Below, one piece after another: positions 1 to 9,072 of a DNA stretch of 64,000 bases. Below the pieces are notes generated by a model. It worked only from the letters and a program-made list of their open reading frames with translations. It was not told the DNA's origin and made no database searches. How positions within the stretch are numbered: the first letter of the stretch is position 1; the number at the start of each line of letters is the position of its first letter. The DNA is from Antrihabitans spumae (GTDB lineage Bacteria > Actinomycetota > Actinomycetes > Mycobacteriales > Mycobacteriaceae). The stretch covers positions 47,237 through 111,236 of the forward strand of contig NZ_JBIMSN010000002.1 in assembly GCF_043944905.1 (NCBI RefSeq). The letters are read 5' to 3'. The translations under genes were made by a program, and so were the position numbers.

Positions 1-491
1 CGACCGGCGTCACGGGCCACGATCGTCACCCGTGTCACACCGAGTTCGGCCAGTGCCAGCAAGGCGGGCCGCGCCGTGCCACCCGCACCGACAACAACTG
101 CGTCGGCACCGGTCAGATCGGTCACGCCACCGTCGAGCAGGGCGCCACGGACGCCATCGACGTCGGTGCAGTCCGCACGCCAGCCGTTGTCGATCCGGAC
201 CAACGTATTCGCCGACCCGACCAGTACCGCCCGTTCGGTGCGTTCGGTTGCGAACTCGAGGGCCTCGACCTTGCCGGGCATCGTGACAGACAATCCGACG
301 TATTCGATGCCGAGTCCGCTGACGAGCAAAGGCAGTGCCCCCGAAGGGCATTCGATCCGCTCGTAGGTCCAGTCTTCGAGCCCGAGCGCCCGGTAGGCGG
401 CCAGGTGCAGATCGGGAGAACGCGAATGCGAGATCGGACTGCCGAGCACCGCAGCCTTGCGAGGTGCGCCCGGTCGGTCAGCGGCCTCCAT
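1..491 (-). CDS. aroE: Shikimate dehydrogenase (NADP+), 3' end beyond the window
   Basis: Reduces 3-dehydroshikimate to shikimate with NADPH in the cytosolic pathway to aromatic amino acids. About 163 residues are visible; the C-terminal part lies off the left edge. The substrate-binding SHSRSP is at residues 21-26, the catalytic Lys is K74 in SVTMPGK, SANT is at 93-96, TDVDG follows near 109-113, and the Rossmann glycine motif GAGGTARP is at 135-142. The ATG at 491 shares one base with the mltG stop (TGATG), so the two genes are translationally coupled. Family assignment is firm; only the truncation limits it. Confidence 0.93.
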   Translation of the reverse strand, partial: MEAADRPGAPRKAAVLGSPISHSRSPDLHLAAYRALGLEDWTYERIECPSGALPLLVSGLGIEYVGLSVTMPGKVEALEFATERTERAVLVGSANTLVRIDNGWRADCTDVDGVRGALLDGGVTDLTGADAVVVGAGGTARPALLALAELGVTRVTIVARDAG

Positions 492-1705
492 CAGCGGCCA
501 CTGTCCAGGATTCCACTCTCCAACGCTCGCTCGATACTGCGCAAGTGCTCTTCGTAGGTGTCTGTGAAGACCGTCGTTCCTTCTTTGTCGACCGTCACGA
601 AGTACAGCCAGTTTCCGTCAGCTGGGTTCTCCATCGCTTGCAGCGCTGCGATGCTCGGGGACGAAATCGGCGTCGCAGGTAGACCAGGCATCGCATACGT
701 ATTCCACGGTGTCACGGCCGCACGGTCGGCATCGGTGGTTGCGACTTCGGTCGTGTCGAGCGAGTAGTTGACAGTCGAATCGAACTGCAACGGCTGATTC
801 ACCTTCAGGCGATTCAGGATCACCCGAGCGACTTTTCCGAAATCCTCGGGCTTGGACTCACGCTCGACGAGCGACGCTGCAACGAGCAGCTCGTACGGCG
901 AGAGGTTTCCACTCCCCGATTCCAGGATGCCGGTCGCTGTGTACGCAGCGACGCTGTCGGTGACAAGCTCACTGAGAATCTGGGTCGGCGTACCGGTCGG
1001 GTCGAAATCCAGGCTCCCGGCCGCCAACAGACCTTCGAGCTGGCGATCACGATCGGGGACCTTACGAACACTGTCCTGCGCCCACTTCGGAACTCCGAGC
1101 GAATCCAGATCGGATGCAGCGCCGGCTTCGTTGAGCTGATCGTAGGTGACGCACTTGTCCTCGATGCAGCTCGCCGTCGCGATCTTGGTGTAGATGCCTT
1201 CCTTCACAGCATCGGTGTTGACGTCACGTGAATCGTGCAGTTGACGACCCTCGGAGATGACGAGAGCACCGACGCGACTAGCGGGATCGACAACCTTCGT
1301 CACCGCTTCGGCCGCTGGAATCTGGGACGGCATCGCGTAGTAGCCAGGCATGACGCTGCCCATGTCCGGGTTGGCGACCGCAGCCTCGTAGAACGCTTCC
1401 CAACTCGCGACGACATCCTTGTCCGCCATTGCCGTGGCGATCTCCCGGGCGGTATCACCCTTGGCGACCTCGACGACGACAACAGCGCCACCGGGTCCGG
1501 CGTAGTCGTCGGCGATAGCAGGCTTGTCGATCACCTTCTTGTAGAAGACGAACCCCAACGCCAGGATCAGAATCACAACGACGCTGCCTGCAAGCAATGC
1601 GACGGCGCGGCCACGCTTACGCCGTGCTCGAGCCTCTCGCGACTTGCGGCGACCCACCCGACTCGGCTGAGCGCGTGCCGGGTCCGGGGTCCAGCCTTCG
1701 CTCAC
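491..1705 (-). CDS. mltG: Endolytic murein transglycosylase MltG (YceG-like)
   Basis: Membrane-anchored lytic transglycosylase that cuts nascent peptidoglycan glycan strands and sets their length. The GTG at 1705 overlaps the ruvX stop (GTGA) and has GGGGAG just upstream, giving 404 residues; a longer start at 1777 would run far into ruvX. A basic N-terminus leads to one membrane helix at about 34-55. A LysM-like region with KGDTAREIA follows, then the catalytic domain with the family motif ASLVERESK, whose first Glu (about E281) matches the catalytic Glu of E. coli MltG. Operon with ruvX upstream and aroE downstream, as in mycobacteria. Confidence 0.93.
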   Translation of the reverse strand: MSEGWTPDPARAQPSRVGRRKSREARARRKRGRAVALLAGSVVVILILALGFVFYKKVIDKPAIADDYAGPGGAVVVVEVAKGDTAREIATAMADKDVVASWEAFYEAAVANPDMGSVMPGYYAMPSQIPAAEAVTKVVDPASRVGALVISEGRQLHDSRDVNTDAVKEGIYTKIATASCIEDKCVTYDQLNEAGAASDLDSLGVPKWAQDSVRKVPDRDRQLEGLLAAGSLDFDPTGTPTQILSELVTDSVAAYTATGILESGSGNLSPYELLVAASLVERESKPEDFGKVARVILNRLKVNQPLQFDSTVNYSLDTTEVATTDADRAAVTPWNTYAMPGLPATPISSPSIAALQAMENPADGNWLYFVTVDKEGTTVFTDTYEEHLRSIERALESGILDSGR

Positions 1706-2226
1706 AAATCTCCCCCGGATTCGGTCTGGCCTGCTGCATGCTTTGCCGCCAAGGCACTTCTCCGTTCGTCGAGCCAACTCTGCAAGATCGATACCGCTGC
1801 GGCCTGATCGATCATGGGCCGCTGGCCTTTCGCGCGGACTCCACTTTCTCGTAGGGCCCGCGTTGCAGTCACCGTAGTCAACCGTTCGTCCGCCATGCGA
1901 ACCGGTACTGATACCAACCGCTCGCGCAACCGATCGGCAAACTTCGTTGCCAACTCCGCTGCAGGTCCGTGGTTACCCCGCAATGTTCGCGGCAAACCGA
2001 CGACGATTTCGACTGCCTCATACTCCCGCACGATCGCCTCGATCCGACGCAGATCCGACGCATTCGGCGAATCGTCCTTCGACCTTGCGACGGTTTCCAC
2101 CGGGGTTGCGATCATGCCGTCGGGGTCGCTCGAAGCGACACCGACGCGCACGCTGCCCACGTCGATGCCGATCCGCCGGCCGCGTCCCGGGTCGTCGTTG
2201 CCTGGACGGTCCGGTGCCTTGTCCAC
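1702..2226 (-). CDS. ruvX: Putative pre-16S rRNA nuclease / Holliday junction resolvase-like YqgF
   Basis: RNase H-fold protein of the YqgF/RuvX family, 174 residues. E. coli YqgF processes the 5' end of 16S rRNA, and the M. tuberculosis homologue has been described as a Holliday junction resolvase. The first acidic motif is in GIDVGSVRVGVASSD (residues about 20-34), with VVGLPRTLRG and a DERLTT segment further on, in the order expected for the family. The start is GTG, two bases after the alaS stop. It sits in the alaS-ruvX-mltG-aroE operon. The substrate cannot be told from sequence. Confidence 0.92.
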   Translation of the reverse strand: MDKAPDRPGNDDPGRGRRIGIDVGSVRVGVASSDPDGMIATPVETVARSKDDSPNASDLRRIEAIVREYEAVEIVVGLPRTLRGNHGPAAELATKFADRLRERLVSVPVRMADERLTTVTATRALRESGVRAKGQRPMIDQAAAVSILQSWLDERRSALAAKHAAGQTESGGDL

Positions 2227-2228
2227 TG

Positions 2229-4901
2229 TCAGCTGTTTCCGGCAAGCTCGACGACACGGTTTCGAACAGCATCGAGCCCGGCATCGATGCCTGCCGGATC
2301 CGAGCCCGCGCCCTGTGCCATGTCCGCCTTGCCGCCACCACGCCCGGCGATCGACGGACCGAAGCTGGCGACCAGATCGCCTGCCTTGATTCCGAGGTCT
2401 TGTGCCGCCTTGTTCGCCGCGACGACGAACGGCACCTTGCCGTCGGCGTTGCCGAGCAACACGACCACAGCTGGATCGGTGCCGAACCGTCCGCGTATGT
2501 CGACCGCAAGCGAGCGGAGGTCGTTGCCCGACACGCCCTCGGGCGCACTCGCGGCAACGAGTTTCACCGCGCCGATCCGCTCGGCAGCATCGACGAAGGT
2601 TCCCGCCGATGCCAGGACCGCCGCAGCCTTCGTCTTGTCGAGTTCCTTCTCGGCCACTCGAAGCCGCTCGACGAGTTGCTCGATGCGGGCCGGAACCTCG
2701 TCGGAGGGCACCTTCAACGACGACGCGATGCCCGCAAGCAGAGCGCGCTCCTTCGCGAGGTAGCGGTAGGAGTCGAGGCCGACAAACGCTTCGACACGAC
2801 GAATGCCCGACCCCACCGACGACTCACCGAGGATCGTGACCGGACCGATCTGCGACGAATGCTGCACGTGAGTGCCGCCGCAGAGTTCCATCGAAAACGG
2901 TCCGCCGATCTCGACGACTCGAACCTCGTCGCCGTAGTTCTCGCCGAACAGGGCGAGGGCGCCCATTTCCTTCGCCTTGGGAAGATCGGTGACGAAAGTG
3001 TTCACCTGGAAGTCGGCACCGACGGCATCGTTGGTGACCGTTTCGATCTCGTCGCGCTGCGCGTCGGACAACCCGCCCTGCCAGTTGAAGTCGAAACGTA
3101 GATAGCCGGGTTTGTTGAGCGATCCGGCCTGAACCGCGTTGGGCCCGAGCACCTGTCGCAGTGCGGCGTGCACCATGTGCGTGCCCGAGTGGCCCTGGGT
3201 CGACCCGTGCCGCCACTGCGGATCCACCTGGGCAAGGACGACGTCGCCCTCGGTCAGCTGACCTTCTTCGATCTTGACCTTGTGCACCCACAGCTTCTTG
3301 GCGATCTTCTGCACATCGTTGACGCGCACCCGCAGTCCGGTCGCGCTCAGCGAGCCCTTGTCCGCGATCTGGCCACCGGACTCCGCATAGAGCGGGCTGC
3401 GATCGAGCACAACCTCGACGTCCTCGCCCTGCACTGCGGTCGGGACCCGTACGCCACCCGAGATCAACGCGAGCACATTCGCCTCGGTTGTCAGTTCGGA
3501 GAAACCGGTGAACTCGGTGGGTCCGCGGTCGACGAGTTCCTTGTATACCGACAGGTCGGCGTGCGCATGCTTGCGCGACTGCGCGTCTTCTTTTGCGCGT
3601 TTGCGTTGCTCGGCCATCAGCGACCGGAAACCGTCCTCGTCGACGGTAAGGCCTGCCTCCGCAGCCATTTCGAGGGTGAGATCGATCGGGAAGCCGTAGG
3701 TGTCGTGCAGGGCGAATGCCTCGGTACCCCCGATTACGTTGCCGCCCTTGGCCTTCACAGCGTCGGCCGCGTTCTCGAAAAGCTTCGAGCCCGACGTCAG
3801 GGTGTTGCGGAATGCTGTTTCCTCACCGACAGCAACGTTTTCGATGCGCTCGAAGTTCGTTGCGAGTTCCGGGTAGGACGGCGACATCTCGTCGCGGACG
3901 ACCGTCATCAACGCACCCATGGTCGGCTGATCGGCGCCGAGAAGCTTGGCGGAGCGCACGATTCGTCGCAGCAATCGACGCAGCACGTAGCCACGACCGT
4001 CGTTGCCGGGGTTGACGCCGTCGACGATCAGCATCGCAGCGGTGCGCGCGTGGTCGGCGATCACTCGGAAGCGGATGTCGTCCTGGTGATCGACCCCGTA
4101 CTTACGTCCCGTCAGTTCCTCCGCCTTGGTGATGACGGGGCGAACGAGGTCGGTTTCGTAGACATTCGCGACGTTCTGCAGCAGGAACGCCACCCGCTCC
4201 ACACCCATGCCGGTGTCGATGTTCTGCTTCGGCAGCGGACCCAGGATCTCGAAGTTGTCCTTAGAAGTACCCTGACCGCGCTCGTTCTGCATGAACACGA
4301 GATTCCAGATCTCGATGTAGCGGTCCTCGTCAGCCTCGGGTCCACCGTCGGCGCCGAATTCCGGACCGCGGTCGTAGTAGATCTCCGAACACGGTCCACA
4401 GGGACCGGGGATTCCCATGGACCAGTAGTTGTCGGCCATGCCGCGCTTCTGGATGCGCTCGTCCGGCAGCCCCGCGATCTCCTTCCACAGCGAGATCGCC
4501 TCGTCGTCGTCGAGATAGGCTGTGGCCCAGAGCCGTTCGGGGTCGAAGCCGTAGCCGCCGTCCTCGACGCTGTTGGTAAGCAGACTCCACGCGAACGCGA
4601 TCGCGTCTCGTTTGAAGTAGTCGCCGAACGAGAAATTGCCGGCCATCTGGAAGAACGTGTTGTGCCGCGTCGTGATGCCGACGTTCTCGATGTCGAGGGT
4701 CCTGACGCATTTCTGCACGCTCGTCGCCCGCACGAACGGAGGCGTCTGCGCACCGAGAAAATACGGCACGAACTGGACCATGCCCGCATTGACGAACAAA
4801 AGATTCGGGTCGTTGAGAATCAACGACGCACTCGGCACTTCGGTATGCCCGGCCGCGACGAAATGGTTCAGAAACCGACGGCGAATCTCATGTGTCTGCA
4901 C
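2229..4901 (-). CDS. alaS: Alanine--tRNA ligase
   Basis: Charges tRNA-Ala and edits mischarged Ser/Gly-tRNA. At 890 residues it is full length. The class II catalytic core is N-terminal, with the FVNAGMVQF region at about 37-45 and GPCGPCSEIYYD further on. The editing domain carries the zinc-binding HxxxH at H571/H575 and CxxxH at C674/H678. A glycine-rich C-terminal domain (GRGGGKADMAQG) resembles a DHHA1 domain. The TGA lies two bases before ruvX, so it probably leads the alaS-ruvX-mltG-aroE transcript. No T-box-like leader was seen in the 57 bases upstream. Confidence 0.97.
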   Translation of the reverse strand: MQTHEIRRRFLNHFVAAGHTEVPSASLILNDPNLLFVNAGMVQFVPYFLGAQTPPFVRATSVQKCVRTLDIENVGITTRHNTFFQMAGNFSFGDYFKRDAIAFAWSLLTNSVEDGGYGFDPERLWATAYLDDDEAISLWKEIAGLPDERIQKRGMADNYWSMGIPGPCGPCSEIYYDRGPEFGADGGPEADEDRYIEIWNLVFMQNERGQGTSKDNFEILGPLPKQNIDTGMGVERVAFLLQNVANVYETDLVRPVITKAEELTGRKYGVDHQDDIRFRVIADHARTAAMLIVDGVNPGNDGRGYVLRRLLRRIVRSAKLLGADQPTMGALMTVVRDEMSPSYPELATNFERIENVAVGEETAFRNTLTSGSKLFENAADAVKAKGGNVIGGTEAFALHDTYGFPIDLTLEMAAEAGLTVDEDGFRSLMAEQRKRAKEDAQSRKHAHADLSVYKELVDRGPTEFTGFSELTTEANVLALISGGVRVPTAVQGEDVEVVLDRSPLYAESGGQIADKGSLSATGLRVRVNDVQKIAKKLWVHKVKIEEGQLTEGDVVLAQVDPQWRHGSTQGHSGTHMVHAALRQVLGPNAVQAGSLNKPGYLRFDFNWQGGLSDAQRDEIETVTNDAVGADFQVNTFVTDLPKAKEMGALALFGENYGDEVRVVEIGGPFSMELCGGTHVQHSSQIGPVTILGESSVGSGIRRVEAFVGLDSYRYLAKERALLAGIASSLKVPSDEVPARIEQLVERLRVAEKELDKTKAAAVLASAGTFVDAAERIGAVKLVAASAPEGVSGNDLRSLAVDIRGRFGTDPAVVVLLGNADGKVPFVVAANKAAQDLGIKAGDLVASFGPSIAGRGGGKADMAQGAGSDPAGIDAGLDAVRNRVVELAGNS

Positions 4902-4958
4902 AGCAGTTCAGGTTACCGGTTGTGGACAGGTCTTTTTCAGAGCATCGCAGTTACCAGT

Positions 4959-5780
4959 TCAGGACAGCCGGGTAACCGTCGCGGTCGCCGCGGTCACGCC
5001 GTTGGCAAGCAACCACATCTGCAACTGGTCGCCCTCCCGTCGACGGCGAACGGTCAACGCGATGGTGTCCGGCGAAATCGGCCGCAGGTACTCGACTACA
5101 GCGCGGTGTCGCGTGGCCGTCAGATCGGGATGGTCGACGAGTTCGTCCTCGACCGCAGCCCAGTAGGCCGCGTTGTTCATGTGCTTGAACGGATCGAAGT
5201 CGGTGCTGCGCAGGACATGCTGCCGATCGGCGGGTGCGCCTGTGTGCGTATCTGCCTCCGAAGGCAGATCCGGATTCATCGACTTCCACTTCAACCGATG
5301 CACGTCGTTCATCGAACTGAGCAGCGCGAAGCCACCGTCGCTGATCCGCGCGGGCAGACCCTGCTGGTTCACGTTGATCCAGAACGCCTCGGTTTCCACG
5401 AGGCCTGCCGGACGTTGGGTCGGATTGAACAGGTTCGTCTCGTGCTCGGCCGTCATCCGGACCCGCATGTTCGTCCATCGGGTCGACAACGCGCCGCACC
5501 ACCGTTGGGCAGTGACTGTGCCGGGCCAGCTGATCGGCTCGATCACGTCGATCACGGTCCTACGCACGATCCAGAACGGGTCGGTGTGAGCGAAGTCGGT
5601 CGCTTCGAGGTTGTCGTTCGCAACGTCCTGCAGGGTCCGAGCCATACCGTCGAGGCGCAAGCGCATGTCCTGGTCGACGTCACCGGTCCGCAGTCGGTAC
5701 TTCGCCTCGAAGAACAGGGCCCCATCGCGTCGGTCGGCGAGCGGTCGACGGAAATCCTCCGACGGCGAAATGCCTTGCAT
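4959..5780 (-). CDS. Acyl-ACP thioesterase-like hotdog protein
   Basis: 273 residues with two hotdog-like halves, resembling the FatA/acyl-ACP thioesterase family also found in mycobacteria. Such enzymes release fatty acids from acyl carrier protein. The second half has HMNNAAYWAAVEDEL at about 205-219, equivalent to the plant FatA/FatB HxNNxxY active-site motif. The first half has a HTDPFWIVRR stretch typical of the N-terminal hotdog. The ATG at 5780 has AAAGGAAG upstream. It is separate from alaS by 57 bases and from rarA by the repeated palindrome. The chain length and the actual substrate are unknown. Confidence 0.8.
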   Translation of the reverse strand: MQGISPSEDFRRPLADRRDGALFFEAKYRLRTGDVDQDMRLRLDGMARTLQDVANDNLEATDFAHTDPFWIVRRTVIDVIEPISWPGTVTAQRWCGALSTRWTNMRVRMTAEHETNLFNPTQRPAGLVETEAFWINVNQQGLPARISDGGFALLSSMNDVHRLKWKSMNPDLPSEADTHTGAPADRQHVLRSTDFDPFKHMNNAAYWAAVEDELVDHPDLTATRHRAVVEYLRPISPDTIALTVRRRREGDQLQMWLLANGVTAATATVTRLS

Positions 5781-5810
5781 TGTCTTCCTTTCGATTAGGG
5801 CGCTGCGCGC

Positions 5811-5856
5811 CTCGTGAGTCCTTTTGGAGGGCGGGCCCGCCGAAAGGACTCACGAG
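5811..5856. repeat. Dispersed palindrome, copy 1 (terminator-like, overlaps rarA 3' end)
   Basis: Inverted repeat: 5811-5824 (CTCGTGAGTCCTTT) pairs with 5843-5856, with a further G-T pair inside and a GC-rich core (GCGGGCCCGC) between the arms. The right arm contains the rarA TGA stop and its last two sense codons. The same arm sequence forms a perfect palindrome at 30828-30873. On the minus strand it would terminate rarA before the thioesterase gene. Shared sequence in both arms at two loci, rather than shared shape alone, argues for a repeat family. Confidence 0.75.
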
Positions 5857-7223
5857 CGGCGAAGCCGCACGATCCGCCGCAGCTTCTCGACACGGCGTCC
5901 GATCTCTCGTTCCAGGCCGTGGTCGGTCGGCGTGTAGTAGTCCACGCCGACCAGTTCGTCCGGCGGATATTGCTGCGGCAGTACACCGTCGGGGTCCTTG
6001 TGCGGCAACCGATAGCCGATGGCGTTGCCCATTTTCTGCGCGCCCGCGTAGTGACCGTCGCGCAGGTGTGCCGGCACCAACCCAGCCTTGCCTGCCGTGA
6101 TGTCGGCCATCGCAGCGCCGAGACCAGAGGTGACCGAACCCGATTTCGGCGCGGTCGCAAGATGAATCGTCGCCTGCGCCAACGCAAGTTGGGCTTCCGG
6201 CATACCGATCATCTGCACGGCGCTCGCCGCTGCGGTCGCCGTCAACAACGCTGTCGGATCCGCCATGCCGATGTCTTCGCTGGCGAGGATCACCAGCCGC
6301 CGTGCGATGAACCGGGGATCCTCCCCCGCGGTGATCATCCGGGCCAGATAGTGCAGCGACGCATCGACATCCGACCCACGCATCGATTTGATGAACGCGC
6401 TGGTGACGTCGTAGTGCTGGTCGCCGTCGCGGTCGTAGCGAACCGCCGCCCGGTCGATGCTGGCCTCGACCAGTTCGAGGGAGATCTCCGACGACGGTGC
6501 CGCCTCGGCCGCGGCTTCCAGAGCCGTCAACCCGCGACGCGCATCACCTCCCGCGATCGCAACGAGGTGCGCCATCGCATCGTCGGTCACCGTGTATCGA
6601 TCATCGAGGCCGCGCGGATCGGTGAGTGCCCGCCTCAGCAGCGTCGTGATGTTGTCGTCGGTCAGTGGTTGCAACTGCAGGACGAGAGACCGCGACAGCA
6701 GCGGCGAGACGACGGAGAAGGACGGGTTCTCGGTGGTTGCCCCGACCAGCAGCACGATTCTGTTCTCGACGGCAGCGAGCAGCGCGTCCTGTTGCGTCTT
6801 CGAAAAGCGATGTACCTCGTCGATGAACAGGACGGTCTGTTCGCCTGCAGTCAGGCGGCGGCGGGCGAGGTCGATGACCGCGCGCACCTCCTTGACCCCG
6901 GCGGACAACGCGGACAACGCCTCGAATCGACGGCCCGTGCTGTGCGAGACCAGCGACGCGAGGGTCGTCTTTCCGGTGCCCGGCGGACCGTAGAGCAGGA
7001 CCGATGCCGCACCCGACCCCTCGACGAGACGTCGAAGCGGCGCGCCCGACCGCAGCAGATGCTCCTGCCCGACGACCTCGTCGAGGTTGGCGGGACGCAT
7101 CCGCACCGCCAGTGGGGCGCCTGGTCTTGGCCGCTCGAGTCGCGGTTCCGACTCCCCCGACGCAGCATCGCTCGGCGCGTCGAACAATCCGTCGCCGTCT
7201 TCGTCCATACCGAGCTGCTGCAC
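5850..7223 (-). CDS. rarA: Replication-associated recombination protein A, AAA+ ATPase
   Basis: RarA/MgsA family clamp-loader-like AAA+ ATPase acting at stalled replication forks. It has 457 residues. After an acidic N-terminal stretch, the AAA+ domain begins near RMRPANLDEVVGQEHLL. Walker A is GPPGTGKTT (about 80-88), Walker B is VLFIDEVHRF (about 131-140), and a sensor 1-like GATTENPSF follows near 157. The C-terminal oligomerisation domain includes a GSDVDASLHYLARM segment. The start is GTG 7223; ATG 7208 is a possible alternative. The stop lies inside the palindromic repeat. Orthologous in position to Rv2559c. Confidence 0.94.
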   Translation of the reverse strand: MQQLGMDEDGDGLFDAPSDAASGESEPRLERPRPGAPLAVRMRPANLDEVVGQEHLLRSGAPLRRLVEGSGAASVLLYGPPGTGKTTLASLVSHSTGRRFEALSALSAGVKEVRAVIDLARRRLTAGEQTVLFIDEVHRFSKTQQDALLAAVENRIVLLVGATTENPSFSVVSPLLSRSLVLQLQPLTDDNITTLLRRALTDPRGLDDRYTVTDDAMAHLVAIAGGDARRGLTALEAAAEAAPSSEISLELVEASIDRAAVRYDRDGDQHYDVTSAFIKSMRGSDVDASLHYLARMITAGEDPRFIARRLVILASEDIGMADPTALLTATAAASAVQMIGMPEAQLALAQATIHLATAPKSGSVTSGLGAAMADITAGKAGLVPAHLRDGHYAGAQKMGNAIGYRLPHKDPDGVLPQQYPPDELVGVDYYTPTDHGLEREIGRRVEKLRRIVRLRRS

Positions 7224-7259
7224 GTTTCGACGTTACCGTCTGACGAATATCGGAAAACC

Positions 7260-7285
7260 GTCGATCTGGTCGGTGCTCGTTCGAC
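7260..7285 (+). promoter_or_regulatory. Putative ECF42-type promoter of the first YCII/sigma module
   Basis: GTCGAT at 7260-7265, 13 bases, then GTTCGAC at 7279-7285. The same GTCGAT-N13-GTTCGWC layout stands at 10768-10793 before the second YCII gene. As I recall it, the described ECF42 promoter has TGTCGA at -35 and CGA/TC at -10; here the first element reads CGTCGA. A start near 7292 would leave a leader of about 47 bases before the ATG at 7339. Autoregulation by the neighbouring sigma factor is inference. Confidence 0.55.
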
Positions 7286-7338
7286 GTGTAGTCACGGGCC
7301 GCGAAATGCGGTCCACCGATCCGAAAGGAATTCCAGCA

Positions 7339-7707
7339 ATGCGCTACATGATCGTGCACAACACCGAGGTCTACTACGACAGGGCGACGCCACCACCGGC
7401 CGAGTTGATGACAGGGATGGACGCGCTGCTCGGCGACATGAACAAGGCAGGCGTTCTGCTCGCGGCCGAGGGTCTGCGCCACCCGGATCACGGCGTCAAG
7501 ATCACCTATTCCAAGGGCACCCGGACCGTCACCGACGGACCGTACGCGGAGGCGAAGGAGGTGGTCGCCGGATTTATGATCGTCGATGTCCGATCGAGAG
7601 ACGAGGCGATCGAATGGGCGAACCGGTTCGGAGCTGTTTTCGACAACATATTCGACGAGATAGTGGTCGAGGTTCGCCCCGTCGGTGAGCGTTCAGACTT
7701 CGAATAG
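7339..7707 (+). CDS. YCII-related (DGPF) domain protein
   Basis: Small 122-residue ferredoxin-like-fold protein of the YCII/DGPF family. Members are regularly encoded next to ECF42 sigma factors, but their activity is not established. It starts MRYMIVHNTE and carries the diagnostic DGPYAEAKEVVAGF at about 68-81. The ATG at 7339 is chosen because GAAAGGA lies about ten bases upstream; a much longer reading back to 7087 would run into rarA on the other strand. The ECF sigma gene starts 33 bases downstream, so the two probably form one module. Confidence 0.85.
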   Translation: MRYMIVHNTEVYYDRATPPPAELMTGMDALLGDMNKAGVLLAAEGLRHPDHGVKITYSKGTRTVTDGPYAEAKEVVAGFMIVDVRSRDEAIEWANRFGAVFDNIFDEIVVEVRPVGERSDFE

Positions 7708-7740
7708 CAGCGTCGGACCCGTGGCGTAGCCTGCATTTCT

Positions 7741-9009
7741 GTGACGGCACCCCGGACGACAGCCGACGTCAACGCCAGCATCGACGCGGTCTGGCGTATC
7801 GAATCCGCGCGCCTGATCGCGGGGCTGACGCGAATGGTCCACGATGTCGGGCTCGCCGAAGAACTTGCACAGGACGCGCTTGTCGCGGCGCTCGAGCAAT
7901 GGCCGGAATCAGGTGTCCCCCGCAACCCTGGCGCCTGGCTGATGGCCATCTCGAAGCGCCGCGCCATCGATCGGTTCCGTCGACAGGAACGCCTCGATCG
8001 CAAGCATCAGGAAATTGCGCACGACCTCGAGATCGATCAGGGGTCGAGCGAGTACGACGACGTTCTCGACGACCGCATCGAGGACGACCTCCTGCGGTTG
8101 ATGTTCATCTCGTGCCACCCGATCCTGACCACGGAGGCGCGCGTCGCGTTGACGTTGAAGCTGCTCGGCGGGCTGAAGACGGGCGAAATCGCTCGCGCCT
8201 TCCTGGTGTCGGAAGCGACTGTCGCACAAAGGATCGTGCGCGCGAAGCGGGCACTCGCCGACGCCGACGTACCGTTCGAGGTACCGGGCCGTGACGAACT
8301 GCCCGCGCGCCTGGCGTCCGTTCTCGAGGCTGTCTACCTGGTGTTCAACGAGGGTTATTCCGCGACCGCGGGTGACGACTGGATGCGGCCCGAACTCTGC
8401 GCCGAAGCACTTCGCCTCGGCAGGTTGCTCGCAGGTCTGATGCCCGAGGAACCCGAGGTGCACGGTCTGGTGTCGCTGATGGAGATTCAGGCATCGCGGA
8501 CAGCAGCGCGAACGACGCCTGCCGGCGAACCTGTGCTGCTGCTCGAACAGAACCGCGCCAAATGGGATCACCTGCTGATCCAGCGCGGTCTGGCGGCACT
8601 CGAGCGCGCCGAGTCGCTCGCCCCGACCCGCGCGAAGTACACGCTGCAGGCAGCTCTCGCCGCCTGCCACGCCCGTGCCCGAACCGCGGACGACACAGAC
8701 TGGGCTCGGATCGCGAGCCTCTACGAGGAGCTCGCAGTTCTCGAGCCGTCGCCCATCATCGAATTGAACCGGGCGGTCGCATTGTCGATGGCCTTCGGTC
8801 CGCAGGCAGGGCTTGACCTCGTGGATCAGCTCGTCGACCTGCCGTCGCTGAAGAACTACCACCTGCTGCCAAGCGTGCGTGGCGACCTGCTCGCGAAACT
8901 CGGCCGTGGCGACGAAGCGCGAACCGAATTCGAGCGGGCGGCCGGAATGACCCAGAACGAACGCGAGCGGGCGTTGCTGCTCGATCGTGCCGAAGCTGCG
9001 GGCGCATGA
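7741..9009 (+). CDS. ECF42-type RNA polymerase sigma factor with C-terminal SnoaL-free TPR-like extension
   Basis: 422-residue extracytoplasmic-function sigma factor. Sigma region 2 covers about 20-90 (AEELAQDALVAALEQWP, then AWLMAISKRRAIDRFR). Region 4 covers about 115-170 with the helix-turn-helix IARAFLVSEATVAQRIVRAKR. The long C-terminal half (about 185-422) is the DUF6596/TPR-like extension of the ECF42 group, ending in repeats of the form AxxxLGRGDEARTEFERA. No anti-sigma gene is adjacent. GTG 7741 has no clear Shine-Dalgarno, but a TAGCCT -10-like box at 7727-7732 would fit a leaderless start. A paralogue lies at 11207-12463. Confidence 0.9.
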   Translation: MTAPRTTADVNASIDAVWRIESARLIAGLTRMVHDVGLAEELAQDALVAALEQWPESGVPRNPGAWLMAISKRRAIDRFRRQERLDRKHQEIAHDLEIDQGSSEYDDVLDDRIEDDLLRLMFISCHPILTTEARVALTLKLLGGLKTGEIARAFLVSEATVAQRIVRAKRALADADVPFEVPGRDELPARLASVLEAVYLVFNEGYSATAGDDWMRPELCAEALRLGRLLAGLMPEEPEVHGLVSLMEIQASRTAARTTPAGEPVLLLEQNRAKWDHLLIQRGLAALERAESLAPTRAKYTLQAALAACHARARTADDTDWARIASLYEELAVLEPSPIIELNRAVALSMAFGPQAGLDLVDQLVDLPSLKNYHLLPSVRGDLLAKLGRGDEARTEFERAAGMTQNERERALLLDRAEAAGA

Positions 9010-9072
9010 CGCCGGCGCCGCGTTTGCCAACTGTTCATCGAGCCGATTTGCCTTCCGTGGTCCGACTCGGAT

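Noticed and set aside
3168..5798. 876-codon open frame on the plus strand opposite alaS and the thioesterase gene
   Set aside because: It is the antisense shadow of high-GC coding sequence: Arg/Val/Gly/Asp-biased product, no domain, and complete overlap with well-conserved genes.
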